Assembly (NCBI GenBank): GCA_937928045.1
Contig: CALFWO010000017.1
Coordinates: 124,001 to 188,000, forward strand
Reading direction: 5' to 3'
Length of the DNA: 64,000 nt
Origin: an uncultured Saprospiraceae bacterium
GTDB taxonomy: Bacteria; Bacteroidota; Bacteroidia; Chitinophagales; Saprospiraceae
A program made the translations under genes and the position numbers. Positions 36,049 through 45,082 of the stretch are shown here, one piece after another (the stretch's first letter is position 1; every line of letters begins with the position of its first letter). A model generated the notes under the pieces. That model was not told the origin of the DNA, did not search any database, and worked only from the letters and a program-made list of their open reading frames with translations.

Positions 36049-36570
36049 TTAAGATTGATCTGAGGACAAGTTGGAAATTAGATGTTGAATGTCTTCAAAT
36101 GAATTTAGTTGTCCTTCATGAAAGTTATGGTTTCCCCCGCTATTGATGATGGTAGCTGGAATAGCACCAGACCAATTTGGGTTTACTTTATCGATCCAAG
36201 TATTTGCATCCGGGTCATCCAGAACAATTACTTCACCATTGAGTGGATTTTCCTTTAAAAATGGAATTAGTTTGCTTTCTATTTGATTGGGGAAGTCAAG
36301 ACTAATGTAGTAAAGCGAAAATGCCTTGTTTTTATTTTGTTCAGCCAGTTGCTCTAATAATGGCAGTTCTTCGACACATGGTTTGCACCAAGTCGCCCAA
36401 AAATTTATAACTCTTAGCGTATCGTCTTTTATAGCCAAGATTTTCTCAATCTCTGAAAAGTCAACTTGTGGAATTTTTTTCGGTTGTTCTGGTGCTGATT
36501 CATTACAACTGAAAAAACTTAATACCAAAAGGGAGGTTAACAGCGGCCAAAAAATAGTTTTGATTTTCAT
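36049..36570 (-). CDS. TlpA-like thioredoxin lipoprotein
   Basis: The start is moved to the Met opening a lipoprotein signal (LLTSLLVLSFFSC, Cys22), 16 codons inside the longer frame. It is 173 residues. The thioredoxin fold has the active site WATWCKPC (Cys62, Cys65), then LLEQLAEQNK and cis-Pro in GAIPATII. Such proteins reduce periplasmic disulfides, for example for cytochrome maturation or copper handling. It precedes the redoxin gene. A CPBP membrane protein gene is 128 bases upstream. Confidence 0.85.
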   Translation of the reverse strand: MKIKTIFWPLLTSLLVLSFFSCNESAPEQPKKIPQVDFSEIEKILAIKDDTLRVINFWATWCKPCVEELPLLEQLAEQNKNKAFSLYYISLDFPNQIESKLIPFLKENPLNGEVIVLDDPDANTWIDKVNPNWSGAIPATIINSGGNHNFHEGQLNSFEDIQHLISNLSSDQS

Positions 36571-36697
36571 ATTGTAGAGATGTTCGATGATCACCATACG
36601 TTGCATTGGGCATTTCATCGGATAAACATCAACAAATGCCGAATAGTTCGTTTAAAGGTATTAAAGAAAGCTAGAAATCCAATGAATTCATTGGGTC

Positions 36698-37627
36698 TTA
36701 ACTTTCCCTGAGGTGAAAAGCTATAAGTGCAGCAATATCCATTAAAAAGGCGATTCCCATATGAATCATTATACCTCCCCAAATAGATCTGCTGTAGTAG
36801 GCGAATATTCCTAGAATATAACCACCAAAGAAAGAAGAAATACACTCACCTAGCGGCTTTCCAAAATGTATTACACAGTACATCACTGCCATGGGTAAAA
36901 CAACCCTATGTCCCAAGTAGCGAACTAAGCCAATAATCATCATACCGCGAAGAAGCCATTCGAGCACAATAAATCCCATCAGGTAAAATGGTTCATAAAG
37001 CAAAAAATATTTGTAATAACCACTTTTGAAATATTCAATACGAAGTCTAGGGTATGCTTTTAGAAAGTCTGCTTGTGTTGCGGCTAACCCTATCAATGGA
37101 ACCATGATTAGTAGCATAATAGCATAGGGCTTCCAATTAAAACCTTTTGTGGTCATTCCATACCAACTGCTTTTTTCTTTATCAAAAAACTTATAAAAAC
37201 CAGCTATTCCAGTAAGGAATATTACTACTCCAATAAAAGCTCTCAACCATTTTCTAAAAGCATATTTTTCAATGTTTGTTAATCCATTTGGAACGAGTAG
37301 TTCGTAAAAATGAAAATAGACTTTAAAACTGAGTAAGAATAGTATGAATATACTTGTGGTCCAAAACATCCGATCTTTAAGACCAGGTATTTTTTTATTA
37401 AATATCCAATATAGAAAAATGACATAATAGTAGGCAGAAGCGTAGTAGAGGAAGTAGTAAAAAAGAGAAAGGAGATTTCCTCTTTGTTGGTCTAAGATAC
37501 CATCTTCAAAATCGAATTTATAGTTCAGGAAAATCGCAATGCTGAGACCGATTATTGTCGTGCTGTAGATTTTAAAGTCAAAATCTAACTTCCAAAAAGC
37601 CTTAATGTATTTTACTATTTCCTTCAT
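36698..37627 (-). CDS. CPBP-family integral membrane protein with altered catalytic motif
   Basis: A 309-residue protein with about eight hydrophobic helices. The CPBP (CAAX-protease/bacteriocin-processing, Abi) core occupies about 205-305: VLEWLLRGMM at 221-230, HFGKPLGECISSFFGGYILG at 254-273 and IWGGIMIHMGIAFLMD at 282-297. The usual EExxxR is E-W-L-L-R here (Glu223, Trp224, Arg227), so one catalytic Glu is missing, while His254 and His289 remain. It may be an inactive or altered protease homologue. Confidence 0.75.
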   Translation of the reverse strand: MKEIVKYIKAFWKLDFDFKIYSTTIIGLSIAIFLNYKFDFEDGILDQQRGNLLSLFYYFLYYASAYYYVIFLYWIFNKKIPGLKDRMFWTTSIFILFLLSFKVYFHFYELLVPNGLTNIEKYAFRKWLRAFIGVVIFLTGIAGFYKFFDKEKSSWYGMTTKGFNWKPYAIMLLIMVPLIGLAATQADFLKAYPRLRIEYFKSGYYKYFLLYEPFYLMGFIVLEWLLRGMMIIGLVRYLGHRVVLPMAVMYCVIHFGKPLGECISSFFGGYILGIFAYYSRSIWGGIMIHMGIAFLMDIAALIAFHLRES

Positions 37628-37880
37628 AATTAATATTCAAATGTGAAATTAGAAATTTAATTAATAGATAAATCAATGTATTTGAATAACTAATGAATTT
37701 TATTTTCTATTACCGAAAATCGGCCTGAATTTTGATTTGAATTCATAGCTTTTATACCCATCTATTTTATTCCCCTTCAAATTTGTACTTATTTTTTGCT
37801 TTAACCTTTCAGGCTATGGTGACTTTAGATTTCTGTTTTGAAATCAAGGATCCTCAGTCTCAAAAAAACTAAATGATCTA

Positions 37881-38783
37881 ATGAAAAAATTTCTACTTAC
37901 CTGCTTTGCACTTTCAGTCGCAATTATTGCATTTGCGCAAGTTGAGGGAACCACTGTTACCGCAACAAATGATGGATATCTTTTTGACGTTGCTATTAAA
38001 ACTAATGCAAATGATCTTAATTTGGACAACGGACAAATAATAGGATCGCGAATTGAAGTTTACAACAATACTTCGGATACAGAAGTATTGGTACTTGAAA
38101 ATCACCAAAGCCCAAATTTTCAAGTTCACTTGGAAAAAGGTAATCATTATACAATGATGGTTCGGAAAGAAGGATACTTTAATAAGCGTATGGACGCATT
38201 TGTTGACGTTGATGATTGTATTCTTTGCTTCAAAGGATTAGGAAACGTAATGCCTAATGTAGACGATGCTATGACTGACAATCAAAATTCTGGAGCGTTA
38301 TTGGCGGAGGTAGTAATGGATAAAATTCAGTTGAATAAAATTATACAGGTTGAGAATATCTATTACGATTTAGATCGCTGGGAAATACGTCCTGATGCTG
38401 CAGTTGAATTGAATAATGTAATTCAAGTGCTTAGAAATCACCCTGGAATTATTATGGAACTTGGTTCTCATACCGATGCGAGAGGAAGAGATGAATATAA
38501 CTTAACCTTGTCGGAAAAAAGAGCAAAAGCAGCAGTTGAATACATTCAAGAAAAAGGAAACATCGAACCTTCGAGAATTGTAGGCAAAGGTTACGGTGAA
38601 ACAAACCTGGTGAATAATTGTGGAAATGGTGTCAAGTGCTCGGATAGAAGTCATCAAAAAAATAGAAGAACTGAATTGAGAATTACTGGAATTCAAAATG
38701 CTTCAGATGTTGTCTTTCAAAGTTTACGGTCAATTATAATGGAAGAGGCAGCAAATGGGAATCAAGTGCTTTCTTCTAAATAA
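37881..38783 (+). CDS. OmpA-family outer-membrane protein
   Basis: A 300-residue protein with signal peptide MKKFLLTCFALSVAIIAFAQ. Residues about 35-115 form a carboxypeptidase-regulatory-like/Ig fold (NNTSDTEVLVLENHQSPNFQVHLEKG.HYTMMVRKEGYF). Residues about 155-275 are an OmpA C-terminal peptidoglycan-binding domain: IYYDLDRWEIRPDA, ELGSHTDARGRDEYNL, LSEKRAKAAVEYI, and NRRTELRI with the conserved Asp and Arg. It anchors the outer membrane to the wall. A short tail of about 25 residues follows. A terminator follows the gene. Confidence 0.88.
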   Translation: MKKFLLTCFALSVAIIAFAQVEGTTVTATNDGYLFDVAIKTNANDLNLDNGQIIGSRIEVYNNTSDTEVLVLENHQSPNFQVHLEKGNHYTMMVRKEGYFNKRMDAFVDVDDCILCFKGLGNVMPNVDDAMTDNQNSGALLAEVVMDKIQLNKIIQVENIYYDLDRWEIRPDAAVELNNVIQVLRNHPGIIMELGSHTDARGRDEYNLTLSEKRAKAAVEYIQEKGNIEPSRIVGKGYGETNLVNNCGNGVKCSDRSHQKNRRTELRITGIQNASDVVFQSLRSIIMEEAANGNQVLSSK

Positions 38784-38827
38784 AAATATAATTTTAACCT
38801 CGAAAACCGGTTTTAAAAACCATGTCT

Positions 38828-38855
38828 AGCGTTGATGATAAGAATCATCAACGCT
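38828..38855 (+). terminator. Terminator of the OmpA-family gene
   Basis: A perfect 12-base stem AGCGTTGATGAT (38828-38839) with ATCATCAACGCT (38844-38855), an AAGA loop, then a T-run. Confidence 0.9.
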
Positions 38856-38959
38856 TTTTATTTTGATATATGGCGCATGTAGGACTATTCCATTGGTTTT
38901 TGCGAGATACCATAAGAATTTCATAATTTAAGTTGTTAGTAAGTCATTAATTATTGCTT

Positions 38960-39994
38960 ATGAAGTATCTAGTGTTAATTGCTTTGTCGTTGTCATTTGT
39001 TCTTATGTCTAATGATGATCCAGAATTTATTAAACAAACCACTCTGAAAAATTCTAATAAAATAGATCAACCAGAGGAGCTGGGAAAAGTGGTGTGGTTA
39101 AGAAATCTAGAAGATGGCATTCAATTGTCAGAGCAAAAGGGTAAACCCATTTTGTTGCTTTTTCAGGAAGTTCCAGGCTGTGCTACATGTCAACATTATG
39201 GTCAAGGTGTACTCAGTCATCCGCTAATTGTTGAAGCCATTGAGACAGCGTTTATTCCTGTCGCTATATTTAATAATAAAGGAGGGGAGGATGCCAAAAT
39301 CCTTAAGTACTTTAGAGAACCTTCTTGGAATAATCCAGTGGTTCGCATCATCAATAGTGATAAAAAGGATATTGCTAAAAGGGTAGCTGGGAATTACGGC
39401 AAATTGGCCCTCGTATCAGCTATGAAAGTAGCACTTCAAAAAAGTCAAAATCCTATTCCTGAATATTTAAATATTTTAGAACGTGAATTCCAAGGAGAGC
39501 AAAATGGATTAAGAGAAGCTACAGTTTCGATGTATTGTTTTTGGACTGGAGAAAAGAATCTTGCTGGTCTTCCAGGGGTAATAGAAACTCAGCCTGGTTT
39601 TATGGGAGGAAAAGAAGTCGTACAAATAAAGTACGACCCCGTGGAAATTGAATATGCGGATGTCCTAAAATTCGCTGAGGCAAATGATTGTGCTAGCCAT
39701 GTTTTTACTAGAAATATCAAGGAAGAAGAGGTGGCCAAAAAGATAGTCGGAAATTCAATTTCTAAAAGTTCGAATTTTAAGCTAGATAACACCCCCAAGT
39801 ATTATTTGTCTAAAACTGACTACCAGTATATTCCAATGACTGGGTTGCAAGCAGTGTTGGTAAATGCAGAAATTGGTAAAGGATTTAATCCGGAATTCCT
39901 ATTATCGCCAAGACAATTGGAATATTTCAAAAGAAAGAAAATAAAAAAATCTTTTATCAATGTTCCTTTAGAAATAGCTTGGAGTTGGGAATGA
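38960..39994 (+). CDS. Thioredoxin-like / MsrA-like fusion protein
   Basis: The start is set at the ATG opening a signal-like segment (MKYLVLIALSLSFVLM), two codons inside a TTG-started frame. It is 345 residues. The N-terminal domain (about 40-165) is thioredoxin-like with PGCATC (Cys74, Cys77) and a GKPILLLFQE strand. The C-terminal domain (about 185-325) resembles peptide-methionine (S)-S-oxide reductase: ATVSMYCFWTGEKNLAGLPGV, QPGFMGGKEVVQIKYDPVEI. The MsrA motif GCFWC is YCFWT, which keeps the nucleophilic Cys193 but not the second Cys, and the HAE region is degenerate. It may repair oxidised Met in the envelope (inference). Confidence 0.75.
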   Translation: MKYLVLIALSLSFVLMSNDDPEFIKQTTLKNSNKIDQPEELGKVVWLRNLEDGIQLSEQKGKPILLLFQEVPGCATCQHYGQGVLSHPLIVEAIETAFIPVAIFNNKGGEDAKILKYFREPSWNNPVVRIINSDKKDIAKRVAGNYGKLALVSAMKVALQKSQNPIPEYLNILEREFQGEQNGLREATVSMYCFWTGEKNLAGLPGVIETQPGFMGGKEVVQIKYDPVEIEYADVLKFAEANDCASHVFTRNIKEEEVAKKIVGNSISKSSNFKLDNTPKYYLSKTDYQYIPMTGLQAVLVNAEIGKGFNPEFLLSPRQLEYFKRKKIKKSFINVPLEIAWSWE

Positions 39995-40076
39995 AAAAAG
40001 ACAGTAGCGAAACGGTTTGTCCAAATGCAGTAGCCCCGCATAAGGCTGTTGTCGTTTTGTACTTTGTTAGCAACAG

Positions 40077-40730
40077 TCATTTTTCCTTTTTTAATGTTTT
40101 TATGTCAATAATTAATTGATTGATTGAGGTCTTGTTTAAACCATTATAAATCCCTCTGATATGTCTATTTTTATCAATAAGCACAAAATTTTCGGTGTGT
40201 AAAAAATCATTTTCCTCTTTCTCTAGTCCTAAATTTTCTTCCACAAAATAATCCTTTCTACCCAATCTATATATTTCTTCTTGTTTCCCAGTAACTAAGT
40301 GCCATTTATGAGAAATAATTCCTTTATCTTTTGCGTATTGTTTCAAAACGGAAACAGAGTCCCTTTCAGGAGTAACAGAATGTGACAATAAAAGAACATC
40401 TTCATCTTTTAAAAATTCATCCTGTAGTTCCATCATATTTGCAGTCATCTTAGGGCAAATACCTGGGCAGATAGTAAAGAAAAAATCCACCACGTATATT
40501 TTATTCTTGAAGCTTTTTTCTGTAATAATGTCTCCTTCTTGATTGGTAAGGTTAAAAGACGATATACGATGAAATGTGTCTAAAACATTGTCAGTAGGAT
40601 TAATCCAATGTGGAGTAAAAGTAGCTTCATCATAAAATGGAAGCGTTTCGACTCTACTATTGTTTTGTAGTGATTCGTTACAAGCGAATAAACTAATGAT
40701 AAATGAATAAAGAATTATTTTACTGTTCAT
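40077..40730 (-). CDS. SCO1/SenC family copper chaperone
   Basis: A 217-residue protein with a lipoprotein-type signal (YSFIISLFAC, Cys17). The thioredoxin-fold SCO domain has the copper-binding ICPGICP (Cys88, Cys92) in FFFTICPGICPKMTANM, plus SHSVTPERDS and a conserved His in FLHTENFVLID. The family delivers copper to cytochrome c oxidase or acts as a thiol oxidoreductase. The start overlaps the stop of the MORN-like gene by 11 bases, so it is the last gene of a three-gene minus-strand operon. Confidence 0.9.
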   Translation of the reverse strand: MNSKIILYSFIISLFACNESLQNNSRVETLPFYDEATFTPHWINPTDNVLDTFHRISSFNLTNQEGDIITEKSFKNKIYVVDFFFTICPGICPKMTANMMELQDEFLKDEDVLLLSHSVTPERDSVSVLKQYAKDKGIISHKWHLVTGKQEEIYRLGRKDYFVEENLGLEKEENDFLHTENFVLIDKNRHIRGIYNGLNKTSINQLIIDIKTLKKEK

Positions 40731-41346
40731 ATATTATATTTTCATCTTCCAATCCAAAACAAAGCGCTGCTTTTTTCAATCCAAAAATTCTACCTTCTTT
40801 GGCTTCATAGTTGGCAAACAAATCACCGTTTTTTCTAAATGCTTTCTGAATACCTTCTTCTCTCCCCATATTAAGATTCAACTTTTTGAAAAGCTCACCT
40901 GTTGTATACCATTTTTTTTGTTCACCGTGTGCTCTACCAGAATTATAATTTAGATGAGCAATTAAGAGATGACTCGCATCGGAAGACCAAGTTTTTCTTT
41001 CTCCATGTAGTTTTCCTTCATTATAATTTGACACTTGTTTATAATGACCATCAGGATACCATTGAATGGATTGATTTTGTTTTTTCCCATTTAGGATGCC
41101 GATTTTTTCTTTCAGAGTGCTATCCGGGTAAATACTAACGGCGTAACCTGAATACAATTGATCGTTCAATGTCAAAAGTGATTTCTTATTATTGTATTGA
41201 AGTTCTGATTTATCAACAGTTGTATTCGGTAATTCTATTGAGGTGTCAATATGAATTGGAGTAAGCGAATGTTGAGTTTTTTCCTTCTTATCGCAACTTG
41301 AAAGTAAAATACCAAATGAAAATATTATCAAAAAAACATACTTCAT
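40720..41346 (-). CDS. MORN-variant repeat lipoprotein (YwqK-like)
   Basis: A 208-residue protein with a lipoprotein signal (FLIIFSFGILLSSC). At least five degenerate MORN_2 repeats follow: LKEKIGILNGKKQNQSIQWYPDG, YKQVSNYNEGKLHGERKTW, LIAHLNYNSGRAHGEQKKW, LFKKLNLNMGREEGIQKAF, LFANYEAKEGRIFGLKKAA. Such repeats are often labelled YwqK antitoxin-like, but the lipid anchor and context argue against a toxin-antitoxin role here. It lies between the YHYH and SCO1 genes, so a part in metal or respiratory assembly is more likely (inference). Confidence 0.78.
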   Translation of the reverse strand: MKYVFLIIFSFGILLSSCDKKEKTQHSLTPIHIDTSIELPNTTVDKSELQYNNKKSLLTLNDQLYSGYAVSIYPDSTLKEKIGILNGKKQNQSIQWYPDGHYKQVSNYNEGKLHGERKTWSSDASHLLIAHLNYNSGRAHGEQKKWYTTGELFKKLNLNMGREEGIQKAFRKNGDLFANYEAKEGRIFGLKKAALCFGLEDENIIYEQ

Positions 41347-41429
41347 TTTATGAAATTTAAAAAAATAGTCACCAAGAATTAATTAAACTAACTCTTGATA
41401 ATTCCTTTTGAAAGAATTATTATTTCTAA

Positions 41430-42326
41430 TTACATGATGGTATTTGGTGTTCCTTGTAAATCAACTCCAAATAAAAGAATATAAGAACCGATATAGAATT
41501 CATTAATAATATGGTAGTGATAAAATTCTTCTCCATCACTATGCTGTGTAGAGGAAGAGTGTCCTCCTGATGCATCTAAATCAGTTGGATGGTCACCTGT
41601 AGAATTACATTTTCTTCCGTAAATTAAAAACCCATCTTGAAGTATGCCAACCAATTTTTCGTCATCATGAGAAAGTAGAGTATTTTCAGTTACATCTGAC
41701 GATTCCAGATGGTAATGATAGCCTGTAGGTCCCATGTGTCCACCTGCGTAATCAAAACCTGATGCGACATTTTCCGATAAAGAGATATTAGGACCTTCCT
41801 CATCATTGAAGATAGGGGCTCCAGAAACGGAAATACCAATAGCTCCCAAACCAGTTGCAGAAGTGTTTGAAGCTTTTTTTGGTGAAGCCGGAACTGTAAC
41901 AGTATAACTACCTTCATTAATTGTACCTGGCGACATTTCAGATACGCTGGCAACAACAGGGTCAATGTAAAGACTATTACTTGTTGCCCAGTAAGGCGAA
42001 GTATGATGTGGTAAACCATTCGATTCAATAGTTATTTCATTACCATCAAATGATACGGTTACAGCATCAGGATTAAATTCGTCAAATGCAGCTATTGGTG
42101 TACTCCCCTCAGGAGATGAACTACTTGCATCATCTGGGTCGGAATTATCAGCTACATAATCAGTTGGTTGGTCACATGCTGACTGACTGACATCTGGATT
42201 ACCTAATCCATCACCATCTGCATCTTCATACCAGGTGGTTTCGATACAAGGCTCATCATCTTTACAAGATGACACTAAGACAACTGCTCCTAAAAGGACT
42301 AAAATCGAAATTGTTAAATACTTCAT
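41430..42326 (-). CDS. YHYH-domain surface lipoprotein
   Basis: The start is moved to the Met opening a lipoprotein signal (ILVLLGAVVLVSSC), ten codons inside the longer frame. It is 298 residues. KDDE after the Cys fits the surface-export signal. A thrombospondin-type-3-like calcium loop (YEDADGDGLGNPDV) and an acidic linker precede the YHYH domain, which has GPTGYHYHLE and EEFYHYHI as the two YHYH motifs. The function of the domain is unknown; the histidine pairs suggest metal binding. It is first in the YHYH-MORN-SCO1 operon. Confidence 0.85.
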   Translation of the reverse strand: MKYLTISILVLLGAVVLVSSCKDDEPCIETTWYEDADGDGLGNPDVSQSACDQPTDYVADNSDPDDASSSSPEGSTPIAAFDEFNPDAVTVSFDGNEITIESNGLPHHTSPYWATSNSLYIDPVVASVSEMSPGTINEGSYTVTVPASPKKASNTSATGLGAIGISVSGAPIFNDEEGPNISLSENVASGFDYAGGHMGPTGYHYHLESSDVTENTLLSHDDEKLVGILQDGFLIYGRKCNSTGDHPTDLDASGGHSSSTQHSDGEEFYHYHIINEFYIGSYILLFGVDLQGTPNTIM

Positions 42327-42675
42327 TTTATGTTTTTTTTGTAAGTAAGAAATCATGTCTTTTCATTAGACACTTTTTTTGTCAATTTCCTTCGGTCATT
42401 GTCTACTTTATTAAAGACAATTTACGGCGCAAATGACCTACCTATATTTTGTTTTTTTTTTCTGATTGTTGCTAACTACTGTATTGGTTCAGATTTTATT
42501 AAAAGCGGCTAGGTTCTTAATTCTTAACAAGCTGAAACAATTATTTCGAATTATCATTACGAATATTAAATTCTCTTAAATTGAGACTCGGATGATCTTG
42601 ATTCTCAAGTTTCAAGACCTGTCTAGTGGTAAAAGTGTTTATTTTGGCTTTATTAGTCAGCCCTAATTGTCAAGT
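42327..42675. other. 349-base divergent spacer
   Basis: An AT-rich spacer between the YHYH operon and the AMP-ligase gene. It must hold both promoters, but no exact TTTG-N19/20-TAnnTTTG match was found. T-runs at 42328-42337, 42368-42376 and 42451-42461 are the only feature of note. Confidence 0.5.
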
Positions 42676-44199
42676 ATGAATTTATTTAGCAATAGAATTA
42701 TTGAATTGATTGATCAATTGGACCGAGATCAAGTGTTACTCAATAATGGACATGTAGTATTTAGTGCCGGAGATCTAGTCAAAGAAAGTAAGGCTTTGGC
42801 CTCTCAACTCATTTCTAATGGCATGAAAATCAAAGACCGAGTTGTCATTGCTGCTGAGCCAGGAGTGGACTTTGTGAAAATCATGTTTGCAACTATGATG
42901 ATTGGCGCAGAGGTCGCCATAATCGATCCAGAGATGGGTCGAGAAAACTATAAAAATAAATTAAATCAATTTAAACCAAGTTGGGTTTTTCTGGATTCTA
43001 GAATACATATTCTTCAACGTAATGTCATTCTTAGAAGAGTGTATTTTTGGTGGCGCAAAAATGGGTTGTATTTTCCACCTAGCACCACTATTAGAAAAAT
43101 ATTGACTGGCCCCAAATTTCCAATGTTGGGCCGCCATCTTCACTTGGCTAATTTTGATTTAAGTAGTCCTAAGGCCGAAATTGTGTTGCAACCTGTGATG
43201 AATGATCCGGGTTATCTGATTACTTATACTAGTGGAACAACTGATGAACCTAAGGGCGTTTTTCATGGTATAAATGGATTGACCAATTCTATTTTGCAAG
43301 TTGCCGAATTGCTGAAATCCGATCAACCACAAACATTAGCAACTCATCTGCCACATTTTATGTTGATAGGTGCTTGTGCAGGAATCGAAGTTAAACTTTG
43401 GAAATCAACAGATAGTGCTAAGCAACGACTTGAATTTATCGTAAAGAATAATATTACTACGCTATTTGGACCTCCTGCTGAATATTTAATGCTTTTTAAA
43501 TATTGCAAAATTAAAAACATAGCCTTGCCTAATTCATTGAAGCATGTTCTTTTGGGTTCGGCACCAGTTCACAAATCATTCTTGGAACGATTGATTCAGT
43601 TTTTACCAGAAAGTACAAAGATCACTTGTATCTATGGAATGACTGAGAATCTAGTAGCTTGTACAATCGATGGAAGGGAAAAACTGGTTTATGAAAGCCA
43701 AGGAGATCCATTGGGAAAGCCTATTGTAAATGTAGAATTCAAATTTGGGCCTGACCATGAAATATTCATAAAGTCTCCGCAATTGTTTAAAAGATATCAT
43801 CATAAAAAAAGTCGGCCGGAGTGGCATGCAACTGGTGACTTAGGTCATCTTGATGACAATGGAAATTTAATTTTAACTGGACGAAAAAAGGAGATGATTA
43901 TCCGTCGTAATTTTAATTTGTATCCTGCCTTGTATGAACCAACTATAAAAAAAATCGCTGGAGTAGATGAAGCTGTTCTCATTGGTAGATATTCTGAAGA
44001 ATTAGCTGATGAAGAAGTGTTTCTAATTATTGAATCAGCTAATAAAATGAGGACTGAAAATATTCGAAAGCAGATTGAAGTTGGTGAATTTTCAATTGAT
44101 AAAGAAGCTTGGCCAGATCACATTCTGTTTAGGAAAATTCCGAGAAAAGGAAGGCAACAGAAAATTGATCGAAAAGGCCTAGTGTCAGATTTACTTTGA
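42676..44199 (+). CDS. AMP-binding acyl-CoA/acyl-AMP ligase
   Basis: The start is set at the ATG three codons inside a TTG-started frame. It is 507 residues. It belongs to the adenylate-forming superfamily: phosphate loop YTSGTTDEPKGV, CIYGMTENL, and TGDLGHLDDNGNLILTGRKKEMI near 390-410. The region before the phosphate loop is compact, and a WWRKNGLYFPPSTTIRK insert is unusual. The substrate is unclear; fatty acids or a hydroxy acid are likely, since there is no carrier domain. It is cytoplasmic and monocistronic, with a terminator after it. Confidence 0.82.
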   Translation: MNLFSNRIIELIDQLDRDQVLLNNGHVVFSAGDLVKESKALASQLISNGMKIKDRVVIAAEPGVDFVKIMFATMMIGAEVAIIDPEMGRENYKNKLNQFKPSWVFLDSRIHILQRNVILRRVYFWWRKNGLYFPPSTTIRKILTGPKFPMLGRHLHLANFDLSSPKAEIVLQPVMNDPGYLITYTSGTTDEPKGVFHGINGLTNSILQVAELLKSDQPQTLATHLPHFMLIGACAGIEVKLWKSTDSAKQRLEFIVKNNITTLFGPPAEYLMLFKYCKIKNIALPNSLKHVLLGSAPVHKSFLERLIQFLPESTKITCIYGMTENLVACTIDGREKLVYESQGDPLGKPIVNVEFKFGPDHEIFIKSPQLFKRYHHKKSRPEWHATGDLGHLDDNGNLILTGRKKEMIIRRNFNLYPALYEPTIKKIAGVDEAVLIGRYSEELADEEVFLIIESANKMRTENIRKQIEVGEFSIDKEAWPDHILFRKIPRKGRQQKIDRKGLVSDLL

Positions 44200-44214
44200 G
44201 GAAATAAATTGAAT

Positions 44215-44258
44215 AGTAAACCAATATCCGTGAAAGTATTCAAGGGTATTGGTTTACT
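44215..44258. terminator. Terminator between the AMP ligase and the PUR/Myb-like gene
   Basis: A perfect 12-base stem AGTAAACCAATA (44215-44226) with TATTGGTTTACT (44247-44258) and a 20-base loop that may pair further. It lies between two convergent genes and may act in both directions. Confidence 0.7.
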
Positions 44259-44281
44259 ATTTGTTGTACAAGTGTTGCGTT

Positions 44282-44752
44282 TTATTTGCTTTCGCTGACT
44301 AAGTATTCTAATTCTTTTTCACTCATTAATTCAAGTTTTTTCAATCGAGCTAAAACGCCACCTTTATTACGTTGAAGAGTGATGGTCAATTCCTCAATTG
44401 TTGCTCCCTTCTTAAAAAATTCTGTTAGCAAGACATCTTCTGCTTTCGACCATTTTTTGAATACATTCGAATGAGTTTTCTGAACAGCTGCCTTCGGAGT
44501 TTTATTAGTTGGCTGCTTTCCTTTTTTGATCGGATTAAACATCAATAGCGATTTCATCATTGCTGCGGCGAAGGGCGCTACCTCATGTTCGAATAATACA
44601 ATGCTTCGTCTATCCATTACCCCATCGCTATCTTTCTGCGCTTGAGTAATTACCAAGTAGTTATTTCCTTTTTCCGTTTGCTTTACGTTTAAATAAAAAC
44701 TTCTATTTAAGCTATTGACAACTTCTTTGTTTAATGTTGAACTATTTTTCAT
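44282..44752 (-). CDS. PUR-like (DUF3276) plus Myb/SANT-like DNA-binding protein
   Basis: A 156-residue protein. The N-terminal half (about 15-70; SFYLNVKQTEKGNNYLVITQAQ, RSIVLFEHEVAPFAAAM) matches the PUR-alpha-like DUF3276 fold that binds single-stranded nucleic acid in Bacteroidota. After a basic linker (KKGKQPTNKTPKAAVQK), residues about 100-145 form a Myb/SANT-like helix-turn-helix: KKWSKAEDVLLTEFFKKGATIEEL, RNKGGVLARLKKLEL. It is probably a transcriptional or nucleoid factor. DUF3276 proteins are usually single-domain, so the fusion is notable. Confidence 0.72.
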   Translation of the reverse strand: MKNSSTLNKEVVNSLNRSFYLNVKQTEKGNNYLVITQAQKDSDGVMDRRSIVLFEHEVAPFAAAMMKSLLMFNPIKKGKQPTNKTPKAAVQKTHSNVFKKWSKAEDVLLTEFFKKGATIEELTITLQRNKGGVLARLKKLELMSEKELEYLVSESK

Positions 44753-45082
44753 GACCTAAAATTTAATGAGTTAAGTAATTTGATTCGATACATTGACGGA
44801 TATTTGGGAGATCTTCAAGCTTTTAGGAATTATTTTTTTATTGAAAATCTATAAGTGCCTGATAGACAGCTTTGAATAGGGTGTGAAATTTCAAGATTAA
44901 AAAAAATATAACATTTAATCTAACAGAATTAATTGATGATATTTGGATTCTATTGGATTACTTTCTTGGAGACTTTTTGGTGGAGCAAAGGAACTTAGTA
45001 TTACCGGTTATTCCTTAAAAGCGACCGTTTGTCCGATCTTCAAGTACACTTCGTTATCTTTAATTATCTTGCTTGTCGACCT
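44753..45082. other. 330-base spacer upstream of the sensor-kinase cluster
   Basis: It holds the divergent promoters of the PUR/Myb-like gene and the sensor cluster. A 125-codon frame starting at 44943 overlaps the first sensor gene in another frame and is not a gene. No clear consensus promoter was recognised. Confidence 0.5.

Noticed and set aside
40720-41346. Toxin-antitoxin antitoxin call for the YwqK-like gene
   Set aside because: It has a lipoprotein signal, MORN repeats and sits in a SCO1/YHYH operon, with no toxin gene beside it.
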